Positions 42,909-51,337 of a stretch of DNA of 64,000 nt are shown here, one piece after another. Each line of letters starts with the position of its first letter. The stretch's first letter is position 1. The DNA is taken from assembly GCA_022823185.1 (NCBI GenBank), contig JAJDXQ010000036.1, positions 96,940 through 160,939 of the forward strand. Direction: 5' to 3'. The notes under the pieces were generated by a model that saw only the letters and a program-made list of their open reading frames with translations, was not told the origin of the DNA and ran no database searches. The DNA is from Caldilineaceae bacterium (GTDB lineage: Bacteria; Chloroflexota; Anaerolineae; Caldilineales; Caldilineaceae). The position numbers and the translations under genes were made by a program.

Positions 42909-45404
42909 CTATTCTTCGTCGGTCATCAGGTTGGCGACGGTGACGCCGTCATCGCCTTCGCCGAGCTCACCGGGCCGAAACTTGCTGACGAGGGGATGGC
43001 CTTTGAGCGCGGCGCGCACTGCGTCGCGCAGGGCGCCTGTCCCTTTGCCGTGGATGATTCGCACCCAGGGAAGGTTCTCGAGATATGCGTCGTCCAGGTA
43101 GCCTTCCAGCCGTTGGAGCCCTGCGTCTACCCTTTCGCCTCTCAGATCGATTTCGGTCATTGAATCGGCGCCGGGGCCGGAAGATTTCGGCTTGGACTGC
43201 AGTCTAATCGCGGGTTGGGCGGTCTGGGGCGATTCTGGCTGGCCTTTACTGCGCAGCTCGAGTCGGCGGACTGGCAGTTTGAGGCGGAAGTTTCCCACCT
43301 GCACATCGGCTTCGTGGGCGACACCGTTGCGCAATTCGATGCCGATCACTTCGCCGGTGGCGTGCAGGTTGGGCACAAAAACCCGATCTCCCTTTTCGAT
43401 GGGTCCTCGAAGCCGGGTGTCGGGGGACCCAGGTGTGGCGACCTCCTTTTCAACGCGGCCTTCGGTATCGGACTGGCGGCGACCGACTGTTTTGGACGCC
43501 TGCTGGAGGAAGAGCGAATGGGCGTCTCTGCCGCCGGCCCCTGCTCCTCCTTTTGCCATGCGCCTGCGGTAGCCATCGATCTCCTGTCGGATTGCCGCCA
43601 GCTCGTTCTGCATCGTCGAACGCGTCTCGGCTACGACCTGGCGGCGGGCCTCTTCAATTCTGGCCAACTGATAGCGGAGGTCTTCCTCAATAACGTGAGC
43701 GCGCCTCTCTCTTTCTTTACTCTGATCCAGGACCCGGTTTGCTTCCTGGCGTGCGCGGCGGACGTCTTCGAGCAAAGCCTCAACTTCGAGGGATTCGGGG
43801 CGGGACATCTTTTCGGCATCATCGACGATGACGGGGTTCAGGCCGAGGCGGCGGGCGATGGTGAGCGCGTTGGAGCGGCCTGGCAGGCCAATGCTGAGCT
43901 CGAATGTCGGGCTCAGGTTTTCGACGTCGAATTCAACAGAGGCGTTGCGCACGCCGGGCGTGTTGTGGGCATAGAGTTTCAGGTCGCTGTAGTGGGTGGT
44001 CGCGAGCGTGGTAATGCCCCGGTCGCGCAGGTTTTCAAGCAGTGCGGCGGCGAGCGCGGATCCTTCATCGGGATCTGTGCCGGCGCCCAATTCATCGAGG
44101 AGGACGAGGCTCTGGGGGTCGGCCTCTTCGAGGATGCTGATGATGTTGGTCATATGACTTGAGAAGGTGCTCAAGTTCTGTTCAATGGACTGCTCGTCCC
44201 CGATGTCGGCGTAGACACCTTCGAATACGGAGAGCGCGCTGCCTTCGTCGACGGGAATCATCAGGCCGGATTGGGCCATGAGCGTGAGGAGGCCGACGGT
44301 TTTGAGTGTGACAGTCTTGCCGCCGGTGTTGGGACCGGTGACGACGAGAATATAGCAGTCGTTGTCAAAATAGACATCGATCGGGACGACGGAGTCGGGA
44401 TCGAGCAGGGGATGCCGGGCCTGGCGGAAGTTGAGGACGGAGCCCGGGTGTTGGATGGTGCGCTCTTCATTGGACTCGTCGTGGAACCCGGCAAAGATTT
44501 CGGCGCGATTCTGTTGGAAGGGGACGATCGCGGGGGCGGCGGCCTCCAGGTCGAGGGCATATTTTGCCTTGGCAAAAGTGAAGTCTAGCTGGGCGAGGAT
44601 CTGAACGTTGCGGTTGATGTAGGGGCCTTCGTCCGCGACCAGGTCCGAGAGCTCGGACAGGATGCGCCGCACCTCTTTTTCTTCCTCCAATTCCAGCTCT
44701 CGGACCGCGTTATTCTGTTCGACGACGGTCAGTGGTTCGATGAAGAAGGTTGCGCCGCTGGCCGACTGGTCGTGGACGATGCCCTGAACTTGCGCCTTGT
44801 ATTCCGAACGCACGGGTATGACGTAGCGCCCTTGCCGCTGTGTGACGATCGACTCCTGGAGGTAGGGGATGATGTCGGTATTCTGTACGAGCCGGTCAAG
44901 CGTGCTGAGGAGCCTGTCCTGGGCCACGCGGAGCTGGGCGCGTATGCGGCCAAGCTCATTGGAGGCGCTATCGACGACTTCGGAGCGGTCGTTTATGCAC
45001 CGGCTGACTTCGCCGATGACGTGTTCGCAGGGCTCGATGGAGAAGGCGATGTCGGCGAGGCGGGGAAACTGGCGGTTGAGGCGGGTCAGGGTGTTGCGGA
45101 GCGTGCGTGCGCGCATCAAAGTGGTACGAATTTCGACCAGTTCGGTGGGGATGAGAATGCTGCCGCGTTCGGACTTGGCGATGAGCGCACGCACGTCGTG
45201 GACGCCGCCGAAGTAGATGTCGGTCTTCTGATCGAGTAGACGGCAGGCCTCGCTCGTCTGCTCCATCCAGTCGCTGATGGTGCGCAGGTCGTCGCTGGGA
45301 AGCAAAGAGGCCGCCAGCTCGGAGCCGCCGTCGAATGCGCAGTATGAGGCGAGCGTCTTGAGAATTTTATCGTATTCGAGAACGCGAATGGTATGTGGAT
45401 TCAT
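42909..45404 (-). CDS. mutS2: MutS2 family ATPase/endonuclease
   Basis: An 831-residue MutS2. It lacks the mismatch-recognition domain of MutS. The core has Walker A GPNTGGKTVTLKTVGLL and Walker B LVLLDELGAGTDPDEGSALA, then THYSDLKLYAHNTPGV. A long coiled coil follows (RARQEANRVLDQSKERERR). The C-terminal Smr nuclease domain has IDLRGERVDAG and IIHGKGTGALRDAV. MutS2 restrains recombination and in Bacillus acts on collided ribosomes. ATG 45404 follows AAGG. Its promoter contains a perfect palindrome. Confidence 0.94.
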   Translation of the reverse strand: MNPHTIRVLEYDKILKTLASYCAFDGGSELAASLLPSDDLRTISDWMEQTSEACRLLDQKTDIYFGGVHDVRALIAKSERGSILIPTELVEIRTTLMRARTLRNTLTRLNRQFPRLADIAFSIEPCEHVIGEVSRCINDRSEVVDSASNELGRIRAQLRVAQDRLLSTLDRLVQNTDIIPYLQESIVTQRQGRYVIPVRSEYKAQVQGIVHDQSASGATFFIEPLTVVEQNNAVRELELEEEKEVRRILSELSDLVADEGPYINRNVQILAQLDFTFAKAKYALDLEAAAPAIVPFQQNRAEIFAGFHDESNEERTIQHPGSVLNFRQARHPLLDPDSVVPIDVYFDNDCYILVVTGPNTGGKTVTLKTVGLLTLMAQSGLMIPVDEGSALSVFEGVYADIGDEQSIEQNLSTFSSHMTNIISILEEADPQSLVLLDELGAGTDPDEGSALAAALLENLRDRGITTLATTHYSDLKLYAHNTPGVRNASVEFDVENLSPTFELSIGLPGRSNALTIARRLGLNPVIVDDAEKMSRPESLEVEALLEDVRRARQEANRVLDQSKERERRAHVIEEDLRYQLARIEEARRQVVAETRSTMQNELAAIRQEIDGYRRRMAKGGAGAGGRDAHSLFLQQASKTVGRRQSDTEGRVEKEVATPGSPDTRLRGPIEKGDRVFVPNLHATGEVIGIELRNGVAHEADVQVGNFRLKLPVRRLELRSKGQPESPQTAQPAIRLQSKPKSSGPGADSMTEIDLRGERVDAGLQRLEGYLDDAYLENLPWVRIIHGKGTGALRDAVRAALKGHPLVSKFRPGELGEGDDGVTVANLMTDEE

Positions 45405-45443
45405 TAAGAACCTTGTGTCTGCCGGAGGCACAAACTTGCGCAG

Positions 45444-45473
45444 ATCATATCACAGCGCGCGCTGTGAATCCAA
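45444..45473 (-). promoter_or_regulatory. Promoter of mutS2 whose whole spacer is an 18-bp palindrome
   Basis: On the minus strand TTGGAT (45468-45473) and TATGAT (45444-45449) are separated by exactly TCACAGCGCGCGCTGTGA (45450-45467), a perfect palindrome. A regulator bound there would cover the promoter or, as MerR does, twist it. The predicted leader is about 33 bases. Confidence 0.6.
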
Positions 45474-45548
45474 AGCAAACGGCGGCGGCAATTTGGGGTG
45501 GTCTGTGTGGAGGGAGGCGGTTGCTTGCGGAGGGAAAGCGGCAACCTG

Positions 45549-46529
45549 TCAGTATTCGTATCCCAGCCGGCGGAGCAGGTTGTCCTTGCGGCGCCATTTT
45601 GGCAGCACCTTTACCCAAAGCTCCAGGTAGACGCGTGTGCCGACCATCTCTTCGATATCGGGTCGGGCGGCCTGCCCGATCTTCTTGATCATGGAGCCGC
45701 CGCTGCCGAGGACGATGCCCTTCTGGCTGTGCCGCTCAACGTAGACGGTCGCGGCGATGTGGGTCATTTGCGGGCCGCGTTCATTCCACTCGGTCACGAC
45801 GACGGCGACGCTGTGAGGAATCTCCTGGCGCAGGAGGAGGAGCGCCTTTTCGCGAACGATTTCGGCGGCGATGAAGCGCATGGAAAGGTCGGTGACCTGT
45901 TCGCTGGGGTAGTAAAGGGGGCCTTCGGGAAGCAGTTCGGTGAGGGCGTCCATCAGCTCTTCAACGCCTTCTCCGGTCGTTGCGCTGAGAGCCACTATAG
46001 GGTATGGGTCCTGGCCGTTCTGCCTCCCGGAAAGGGGGCGAAGCAGCGCTCCATACTCAAGTTTTCGGTATTCGAGGTTGATGCCGTGCGCACGGTCGAT
46101 CTTGTTTGCGCCGAGAATGAGAAAGGGCAGCTCACCGGCTGCCTCCTGGATTTCCTGAAGGCGGTCAGCGATGAAACGGTCTTCGTCGGAAGGGGGCGCA
46201 TTGACATCGACAAGCCAAAGGAGGACATCAGCATCGCTGGCAATCGCCTGTTCGGCCACGTTGACCATGTGCTTGCCAAGCCTGTTGCGGGGCTGGTGGA
46301 TTCCGGGCGTGTCGAGAAAGATAAACTGTGCGTCGTCGTCCGTGCGGATTCCGAGGATCTGATCGCGGGTGGTCTGGGGTTTGTCGCTGGTGATGGCGAT
46401 CTTCTGGCCAAGAAGCAGGTTGAGGAGCGTTGATTTGCCGACGTTGGGGCGTCCGATGACGGCGATGAAGCCGCTGCGCTGCGGGTAGGGCAGGTCCTCG
46501 TCAATGATATGTGTCTGGTCGTCGGCCAT
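45549..46529 (-). CDS. era: GTPase Era
   Basis: A 326-residue Era GTPase, needed for 16S rRNA 3' end maturation and 30S assembly. It has G1 GRPNVGKSTLLN, G2/switch PQTTRDQILG, G3 DTPGIH and G4 GANKID. The C-terminal KH domain includes HIAATVYVERHSQKGIVLGSGGSMIKKIGQAARPDIEEMVGTRVYLELWVKV. ATG 46529 is preferred; the upstream in-frame residues are Pro-rich and not conserved. The acidic N-terminal 18 residues before the G domain are a small addition. Confidence 0.95.
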   Translation of the reverse strand: MADDQTHIIDEDLPYPQRSGFIAVIGRPNVGKSTLLNLLLGQKIAITSDKPQTTRDQILGIRTDDDAQFIFLDTPGIHQPRNRLGKHMVNVAEQAIASDADVLLWLVDVNAPPSDEDRFIADRLQEIQEAAGELPFLILGANKIDRAHGINLEYRKLEYGALLRPLSGRQNGQDPYPIVALSATTGEGVEELMDALTELLPEGPLYYPSEQVTDLSMRFIAAEIVREKALLLLRQEIPHSVAVVVTEWNERGPQMTHIAATVYVERHSQKGIVLGSGGSMIKKIGQAARPDIEEMVGTRVYLELWVKVLPKWRRKDNLLRRLGYEY

Positions 46530-46598
46530 GTTGCCCAGTCCTTGCTGCCGTGGATTCTGCACTGGCGCGAGCAGTGCAGGCGGTTCAGGCGCCAGCGA

Positions 46599-46607
46599 AT
46601 TATAGCA
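46599..46607 (-). promoter_or_regulatory. Extended -10 promoter for era
   Basis: TGCTATAAT on the minus strand, the same nine bases as in front of the small membrane gene at 18.97 kb, about 70 bases upstream of the era start. No clear -35 box. Confidence 0.45.
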
Positions 46608-46679
46608 CAAGCGGAGCGTGAGATCAGGATTGGGGGCGGTGTGCGGCTGCGGGGTCGCGGGCGGTGGAGAGGCAGTGAG

Positions 46680-46751
46680 TGGATCGGACAGGACTCGAAC
46701 CTGTAACCCAGGAGTTATGAGCTCCTTGCTCTGCCATTGAGCTACCGATCC
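46680..46751 (-). tRNA. tRNA-Met (CAT)
   Basis: A complete 72-nt cloverleaf: acceptor GGATCGG/CCGATCC, D stem GCTC/GAGC, anticodon stem AGGAG/CTCCT with loop CTCATAA (anticodon CAT), and T arm ACAGG-TTCGAGT-CCTGT. The paired first base rules out the initiator. The 3' CCA is not encoded. A lysidine-modified tRNA-Ile cannot be excluded. Confidence 0.93.
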
Positions 46752-46773
46752 GTCGCGGGGCGCCGCGGGAAGG

Positions 46774-46844
46774 AGCGGGTAGCGGGGATCGAACCCGCAT
46801 CGTCGGCTTGGAAGGCCGGCGCTCTACCATTGAGCTATACCCGC
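46774..46844 (-). tRNA. tRNA-Gly (TCC)
   Basis: A 71-nt cloverleaf: acceptor GCGGGTA/TACCCGC, D stem GCTC/GAGC, anticodon loop CTTCCAA (anticodon TCC), T arm GCGGG-TTCGATC-CCCGC. The first base pair of the anticodon stem is a C-A mismatch (CCGGC against GCCGA). CCA is not encoded. Confidence 0.93.
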
Positions 46845-46845
46845 A

Positions 46846-46921
<76 letters not shown>

Positions 46922-46936
46922 GATTTGTGCAGGACC

Positions 46937-46965
46937 ATTATATCTGGATTCGGGGGAAAGGACAA
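46937..46965 (-). promoter_or_regulatory. Promoter of the tRNA-Pro-Gly-Met operon
   Basis: On the minus strand TTGTCC (46960-46965) and a perfect TATAAT (46937-46942) are 17 bases apart, about 15 bases before the first base of tRNA-Pro. Confidence 0.75.
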
Positions 46966-47256
46966 TTTCGGGATGGAGAGAGAGGCGGGGAGAAGGGCAA
47001 TGGCTGTGATCCATGTAGAAATACGGAGGGGCAGGGAAAACGGCAAGGGCATTGATCCACTGTGGGACACGGAGGGGCACGGAGGGGCGAGGAGAAGGGC
47101 GAAGAACGATAGGGGAACGGCGGTGGGCAGGACGGGGTGGCAATGAGAAGGCCGCCCGAGGTGATGAGCGGGGACGATGACGGTGGCGGGTTGGTGAGTG
47201 CGCGCCGGGGCGGGGGGTTGCCGCGGGACGGGCACAGGAAGGAGCGGCGTGGTTAA

Positions 47257-47305
47257 GGCGCCTACAAGGGGCGCCCCTACAGGGGAATGAGGGTAAGGGA
47301 GGGGT
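47257..47305. repeat. Dispersed GC-rich palindromic repeat, copy 2
   Basis: GGCGCCTACAAGGGGCGCCC, then CTACAGGGG and a GGGTAAGGGAGGGG tail match the copy at 22931-22980 closely, including the AGGGGCGCCCCT palindrome. Confidence 0.75.
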
Positions 47306-47314
47306 GGCGTAGGT

Positions 47315-48217
47315 TTAGCCGCTGGCGGCGTTGCGGCAAAGTGCGGCGAGGTCGTCGCGTCTTTTGCGGAGGTCGAGCCAATCGAGGACTGCAATGGCGC
47401 TGGTGTATTCAGCGGCGGCGGCGCACCACTCCTCTTCGTAGGCGAGACTTTCGCCTTGTTCGACATGGGCCCTCTGCAGCAGATAGCGTACGTCTCTGTA
47501 GTCTGGATCGATCGTATAGAGGATTTCAAGGAGGCGGATGACCCGCGTCCAGTCGGCTCCCCAATACGTTTTGACATCGACGTAGTGGGCGATCATGAGG
47601 CGATCGTGACGGACCTGTGTGTCATTGGGCTCAATTTCCAGTGCCTTGTCGAAGAGCTGAACAGCCTCTTCCAGGTTGCCTTCGGCGACGACAGCCCTGG
47701 CCAGCTCTACATAGGCGGAGAAGAGCCTCTGTTCCAGCTCCTCGATTTTGTAGTCATTCTGCAGCGACTGCACGCGGGAGAACTGCTGAATCGCTTCTTG
47801 CCAGCGACCCTCTTCGTACAATGAAACGGCTGCGGCCCACTCAATGTCGACGGCGGTGGGCTGGGTCTCCACGACGGTGACTGGTTCGGGAGTCGGTGAA
47901 GCGTGGACTGCGAGGATTGCGCTGCGCGCGGCCTCGTTTTCGGGGTCGAATTCCAGGATTCTCTCGTAGACGGCCAGTGCTTCGTCGTGCAGGCCGGCGT
48001 CAAGCATGTCCGAGCCGCGCTGAAGAAGGATGGCGGCCTGCTGTCGTCTCTGGGCCTCACCTCGAGCGAGTCCGTCGCGGTAACCCTGCACGACCATGAA
48101 GAGGATGGTTAGCAGGGCGAGCACGAGCGATGCCGCGACGATGTACCAGAATGCGGGCGGCAGGGCGCTCAAGGAGAAATGCGGGGCGCGACTTTGCTGA
48201 TGGGTCTCCATGGTCAT
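47315..48217 (-). CDS. Membrane-anchored TPR protein
   Basis: A 300-residue protein with one N-terminal membrane span (FWYIVAASLVLALLTILFMVV, residues about 22-42) and several tetratricopeptide repeats outside it, such as GSDMLDAGLHDEALAVYERILEFDPENEAARS, ELARAVVAEGNLEEAVQLFDKALEIEPNDTQVR and AHVEQGESLAYEEEWCAAAAEYTSAIAVL. TPRs mediate protein-protein contacts. ATG 48217 lies 8 bases after the metK stop, so it is expressed with metK. No link with SAM metabolism is evident from sequence. Confidence 0.82.
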   Translation of the reverse strand: MTMETHQQSRAPHFSLSALPPAFWYIVAASLVLALLTILFMVVQGYRDGLARGEAQRRQQAAILLQRGSDMLDAGLHDEALAVYERILEFDPENEAARSAILAVHASPTPEPVTVVETQPTAVDIEWAAAVSLYEEGRWQEAIQQFSRVQSLQNDYKIEELEQRLFSAYVELARAVVAEGNLEEAVQLFDKALEIEPNDTQVRHDRLMIAHYVDVKTYWGADWTRVIRLLEILYTIDPDYRDVRYLLQRAHVEQGESLAYEEEWCAAAAEYTSAIAVLDWLDLRKRRDDLAALCRNAASG

Positions 48218-48225
48218 GGTTGGGT

Positions 48226-49440
48226 TCAGCCAATGGCCTGCCGCAATCTGCCGGCGAAGCTCGTGTCTTCCCAGGGGAGGTCGATGTCTTCGCGGCCGAA
48301 GTGACCGTAGGCGGCGGTCTGACGGTAGATAGGGCGGCGCAGTTTCAGATCGCGGATGATAGCGCCGGGGCGCAGGTCGAAGTAGGCTTCGATCAGTTTC
48401 TCGATGCTCGCGTCGCTGGCGTTGCCGGTGCCGAAGGTTTCGACGTTGACGCTGAGCGGCCGGGCAACGCCGATGGCGTAGGCGAGCTGGATCTCGCAGC
48501 GGTCGGCCAGGCCGGCGGCGACGATGTTTTTGGCGACCCAACGGGCTGCGTAGGCGCCGCTGCGGTCGACCTTGGTGCAGTCTTTCCCGCTGAATGCGCC
48601 GCCCCCGTGGCGGCCCATGCCGCCGTAGGTATCGACAATGATTTTGCGGCCGGTCAGGCCTGCGTCGCCCATCGGGCCGCCGACGACGAAGCGTCCGGTG
48701 GGGTTTACGAAGATGCGCAGTCCGTCATCGACCATTTCGGGCGGCAGAGAAGGGGTGATGCAGCGGTCGACAATCTTGTTTCTGATTTCATCCTGGCTGA
48801 TGTCGGGGCTGTGCTGCGTGCTGATGAGTACAGTGTGGATGCGCTTTGGCTTTCCGAAGCTGTACTCGACCGTCACCTGAGACTTGCCATCCGGACCCAG
48901 CCAGGGCAGGTCTCCATCCTTGCGAAGTTCGGCGAGGCGTCGACTGAGTTTGTGGGCGAGGAAGATGGGCAGAGGCATCAGCGTATCCGTCTCGTTGCAG
49001 GCGAAACCGAACATCATGCCCTGGTCGCCGGCGCCGACCGACTCGATTTCATCCTCTTCGCTGTCCATCTGGTCGGTCTTGAATTCTTGGGCGCGATCGA
49101 CGCCGAGGGCGATATCGGGCGATTGAGACGCGATTGCGACTTGCACGCCGCAGGTGTCGCCGTCGAATCCCTTGTCGCTGCTGTCAAAGCCGATGTCCTT
49201 GACGACGGACCTGACGAGCGCATCGAAGTTCAGTTCCGCGGTGGTGGTGATTTCACCGAGAAGCATGACGAAGCCAGTCTTGACTGCGGTTTCGCATGCG
49301 ATGCGCGCGTTGGGGTCCTTGCTCATGATGGCATCGACGACGGCGTCGCTGATCTGATCGCACATTTTGTCGGGGTGCCCCTCGGTTACCGATTCGCTGG
49401 TAAAGAGTAGAGAAGGGGCGGTCATGAAGGTACTGCTCAT
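48226..49440 (-). CDS. metK: S-adenosylmethionine synthetase
   Basis: A 404-residue MetK, forming SAM from methionine and ATP. It has the N-terminal [24 protein letters not shown], the metal/phosphate residues in [33 protein letters not shown] (the conserved hexapeptide region), [22 protein letters not shown], and [15 protein letters not shown] at the end. ATG 49440 follows AGGAG. It lies 45 bases after ahcY in a run of SAM-cycle genes. Confidence 0.97.
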   Translation of the reverse strand: MSSTFMTAPSLLFTSESVTEGHPDKMCDQISDAVVDAIMSKDPNARIACETAVKTGFVMLLGEITTTAELNFDALVRSVVKDIGFDSSDKGFDGDTCGVQVAIASQSPDIALGVDRAQEFKTDQMDSEEDEIESVGAGDQGMMFGFACNETDTLMPLPIFLAHKLSRRLAELRKDGDLPWLGPDGKSQVTVEYSFGKPKRIHTVLISTQHSPDISQDEIRNKIVDRCITPSLPPEMVDDGLRIFVNPTGRFVVGGPMGDAGLTGRKIIVDTYGGMGRHGGGAFSGKDCTKVDRSGAYAARWVAKNIVAAGLADRCEIQLAYAIGVARPLSVNVETFGTGNASDASIEKLIEAYFDLRPGAIIRDLKLRRPIYRQTAAYGHFGREDIDLPWEDTSFAGRLRQAIG

Positions 49441-49485
49441 TCGTTCGTCTCCTGACTGCAGCCGCGGCGGCCGCGGGCGGCGGTT

Positions 49486-50769
49486 CTATTCCGCGGTGCC
49501 TAGCGTCCACTCGTTGAGATAGGCTTCCTGTTCCTCGGTGAGTGTGTCGATTTCCACGCCCATGGCCTTGAGCTTGAGGGCCGCGATCTGGCGGTCCAGG
49601 GACTCGGGCATGTCGTAGACATTGCCGGTCATTTCCTCGCTGTGTTTGAGCAGGTATTCGGCGGCCAAGGCCTGGTTGGCGAAGCTCATGTCCATGACTG
49701 CGCTGGGATGGCCTTCGGCGGCGGCGAGGTTAACGAGGCGGCCTTCGCCGGCGACGTAGATACGGCGGCCATCGGCCAGCGTGTACTCGTCCAGGAAGTC
49801 ACGGACGCGGGTTATTTTGGTTGTCATGTCTTCGAGGGCTCTGAGGTTGATTTCAACGTCAAAGTGTCCGCTGTTGGCGAGGATGGCGCCGTCGCGCATG
49901 TCTTCGATGTGGCGGCGGTCAATTACGTTAATGTCGCCGGTGGCGGAGCAGAAGATCTGGCCGACTTTGGCGGCTTCGGCCATGGGCATGACCTGGAAAC
50001 CGTCCATGACTGCTTCGAGCGCGCGAAGCGGGTCCACTTCGGTGACGATGACGTGGGAACCCATACCCTTGGCGCGCATGGCGATTCCCTTGCTGCACCA
50101 GCCGTAGCCGCCGACGACGAAGGTTTTGCCGGCCATGAGAACGTTGGTGGCGCGGATGATGCCGTCCAGTGTGCTCTGGCCGGTGCCGTAGCGGTTGTCA
50201 AAGAAGTGCTTGGTCATGGCGTCGTTGACCGCGATGACGGGAAAGGCGAGCCTGCCCTGCGCGGCCATGGCTCTGAGGCGGATGACGCCGGTGGTGGTCT
50301 CTTCAGTGCCGCCTATGATGCCGTCGAGGAGGCTGTTGCGCTGGGTATGCAGCATGGCGACGAGGTCCATGCCGTCGTCCATGGTGAGATGGGGCTCTGT
50401 GTCGAGAACATGGTTGATATGCTGGTTGTACTGTGTGGTGGATTCGCCTTTGATGGCGAACACCGGCATTTCGTAATGGGAGACGAGCGCGGCGGCGATG
50501 TCGTCTTGTGTGCTGAGGGGATTGCTGGCGCAGAGGGCGATTTCGGCGCCGCCGGCGATGAGGATGCGCATGAGGTTGGCGGTTTCGCTGGTGACGTGCA
50601 TGGCAGCGGCCATGCGGATGCCTTCGAAGGGGCGTTCGCGGCGGTAGCGGTCTTCCAGCAGATCGAGGACGGGCATTTCTTTGGCGGCCCACTGCATGCG
50701 GAAGCGGCCGCGTTCGGCGAGGCCGATGTCGGCAATGTCGTAGTTTTTGGGATGAACTGCGGTGGTCAT
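49486..50769 (-). CDS. ahcY: Adenosylhomocysteinase (SAH hydrolase)
   Basis: A 427-residue SAH hydrolase, reversibly splitting S-adenosylhomocysteine to adenosine and homocysteine with tightly bound NAD. It has the substrate region [33 protein letters not shown], the catalytic [23 protein letters not shown], the NAD loop [21 protein letters not shown], and [12 protein letters not shown]. The C-terminus ends [13 protein letters not shown] rather than the KxxHYRY tail of eukaryotic enzymes, as in archaeal and thermotoga-type enzymes. No SAH riboswitch was seen in its 89-base leader. Confidence 0.96.
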   Translation of the reverse strand: MTTAVHPKNYDIADIGLAERGRFRMQWAAKEMPVLDLLEDRYRRERPFEGIRMAAAMHVTSETANLMRILIAGGAEIALCASNPLSTQDDIAAALVSHYEMPVFAIKGESTTQYNQHINHVLDTEPHLTMDDGMDLVAMLHTQRNSLLDGIIGGTEETTTGVIRLRAMAAQGRLAFPVIAVNDAMTKHFFDNRYGTGQSTLDGIIRATNVLMAGKTFVVGGYGWCSKGIAMRAKGMGSHVIVTEVDPLRALEAVMDGFQVMPMAEAAKVGQIFCSATGDINVIDRRHIEDMRDGAILANSGHFDVEINLRALEDMTTKITRVRDFLDEYTLADGRRIYVAGEGRLVNLAAAEGHPSAVMDMSFANQALAAEYLLKHSEEMTGNVYDMPESLDRQIAALKLKAMGVEIDTLTEEQEAYLNEWTLGTAE

Positions 50770-50858
50770 CTCTCGGAAAACTCCTTGCGAGGATAGATGT
50801 ATACGGAATCAGGTTGTCAGTTGAAAGAAGACGTCGATCTCGCGGACAAATCGTTCTT

Positions 50859-51332
50859 CTATCCAAGTAGCGCCTTTGACAGAGGCGACCCACATCGAAC
50901 CAACTTGACCTGCGTTTGCTTGTTTCGAAACGTTATGTAGTTCTCCTTCTTGAGAAAGTTGTCCCTTTCACTTCGGCGAAGTTCACCGCCGTAAGCTGCC
51001 ACGGGCCGAAACCTGACTCGTTGTTGCCGGGGAATAAGTCGGCCGGCGATTTCAGCCCCTGCCCGCAATTGAGGCAGGAATTTGCTCACTCGGGCTGAGC
51101 TTGCAGTTAGTTCAATCGGGACAACCCATTCGACATTGGGCGGGGGGCCGCCAACGAAGAGAAAATCCGGACGAGGCGCACCAGGGTTTACGGGCGCCGC
51201 CTCGTGTTCCAGATCAATGACGACCCTTGGTCCCGGCGCGTTTTCCAGCGTTAGCGAGCACCGTCCATCGCGACATGTCGTCGTGTGGCAACGCAGGTCG
51301 GTCCCTTCCATGATTGCTTTCACTGCAGACAA
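50859..51332 (-). CDS. Small nuclease-like partner of the AAA ATPase
   Basis: A 157-residue protein. Residues 52-100 read APRPDFLFVGG, then VVPIELTASSARVSKFLPQLRAGAEIA: a buried Asp strand (D56) followed by an ExT strand (E74, T76) and a helix, resembling the D...ExK order of PD-(D/E)xK nucleases, but with Thr where Lys is expected. The end AYGGELRRSERDNFLKKENYITFRNKQTQVKLVRCGSPL is basic. The start TTG 51332 has AGAGGA upstream and lies 5 bases after the ATPase stop; ATG 51311 is an alternative. The nuclease fold is my inference, not established. Confidence 0.7.
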   Translation of the reverse strand: MSAVKAIMEGTDLRCHTTTCRDGRCSLTLENAPGPRVVIDLEHEAAPVNPGAPRPDFLFVGGPPPNVEWVVPIELTASSARVSKFLPQLRAGAEIAGRLIPRQQRVRFRPVAAYGGELRRSERDNFLKKENYITFRNKQTQVKLVRCGSPLSKALLG

Positions 51333-51337
51333 ATGGG

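Larger units (their letters stand above)
46922..47314. other. Non-coding region between the tRNA operon and the TPR gene
   Basis: About 390 bases, G-rich on the plus strand, with no gene. It contains the tRNA promoter, a tandem-like GGACACGGAGGGGCACGGAGGGGCG stretch near 47065-47090, and a dispersed repeat copy at 47257-47305. Confidence 0.6.

Noticed and set aside
48130..50796. Long plus-strand frames opposite metK and ahcY
   Set aside because: Antisense shadows of two highly conserved genes; no ribosome binding sites or motifs.
50770..50858. Possible SAH riboswitch before ahcY
   Set aside because: The 89-base leader does not show the conserved SAH-riboswitch core; only a ribosome binding site is clear.
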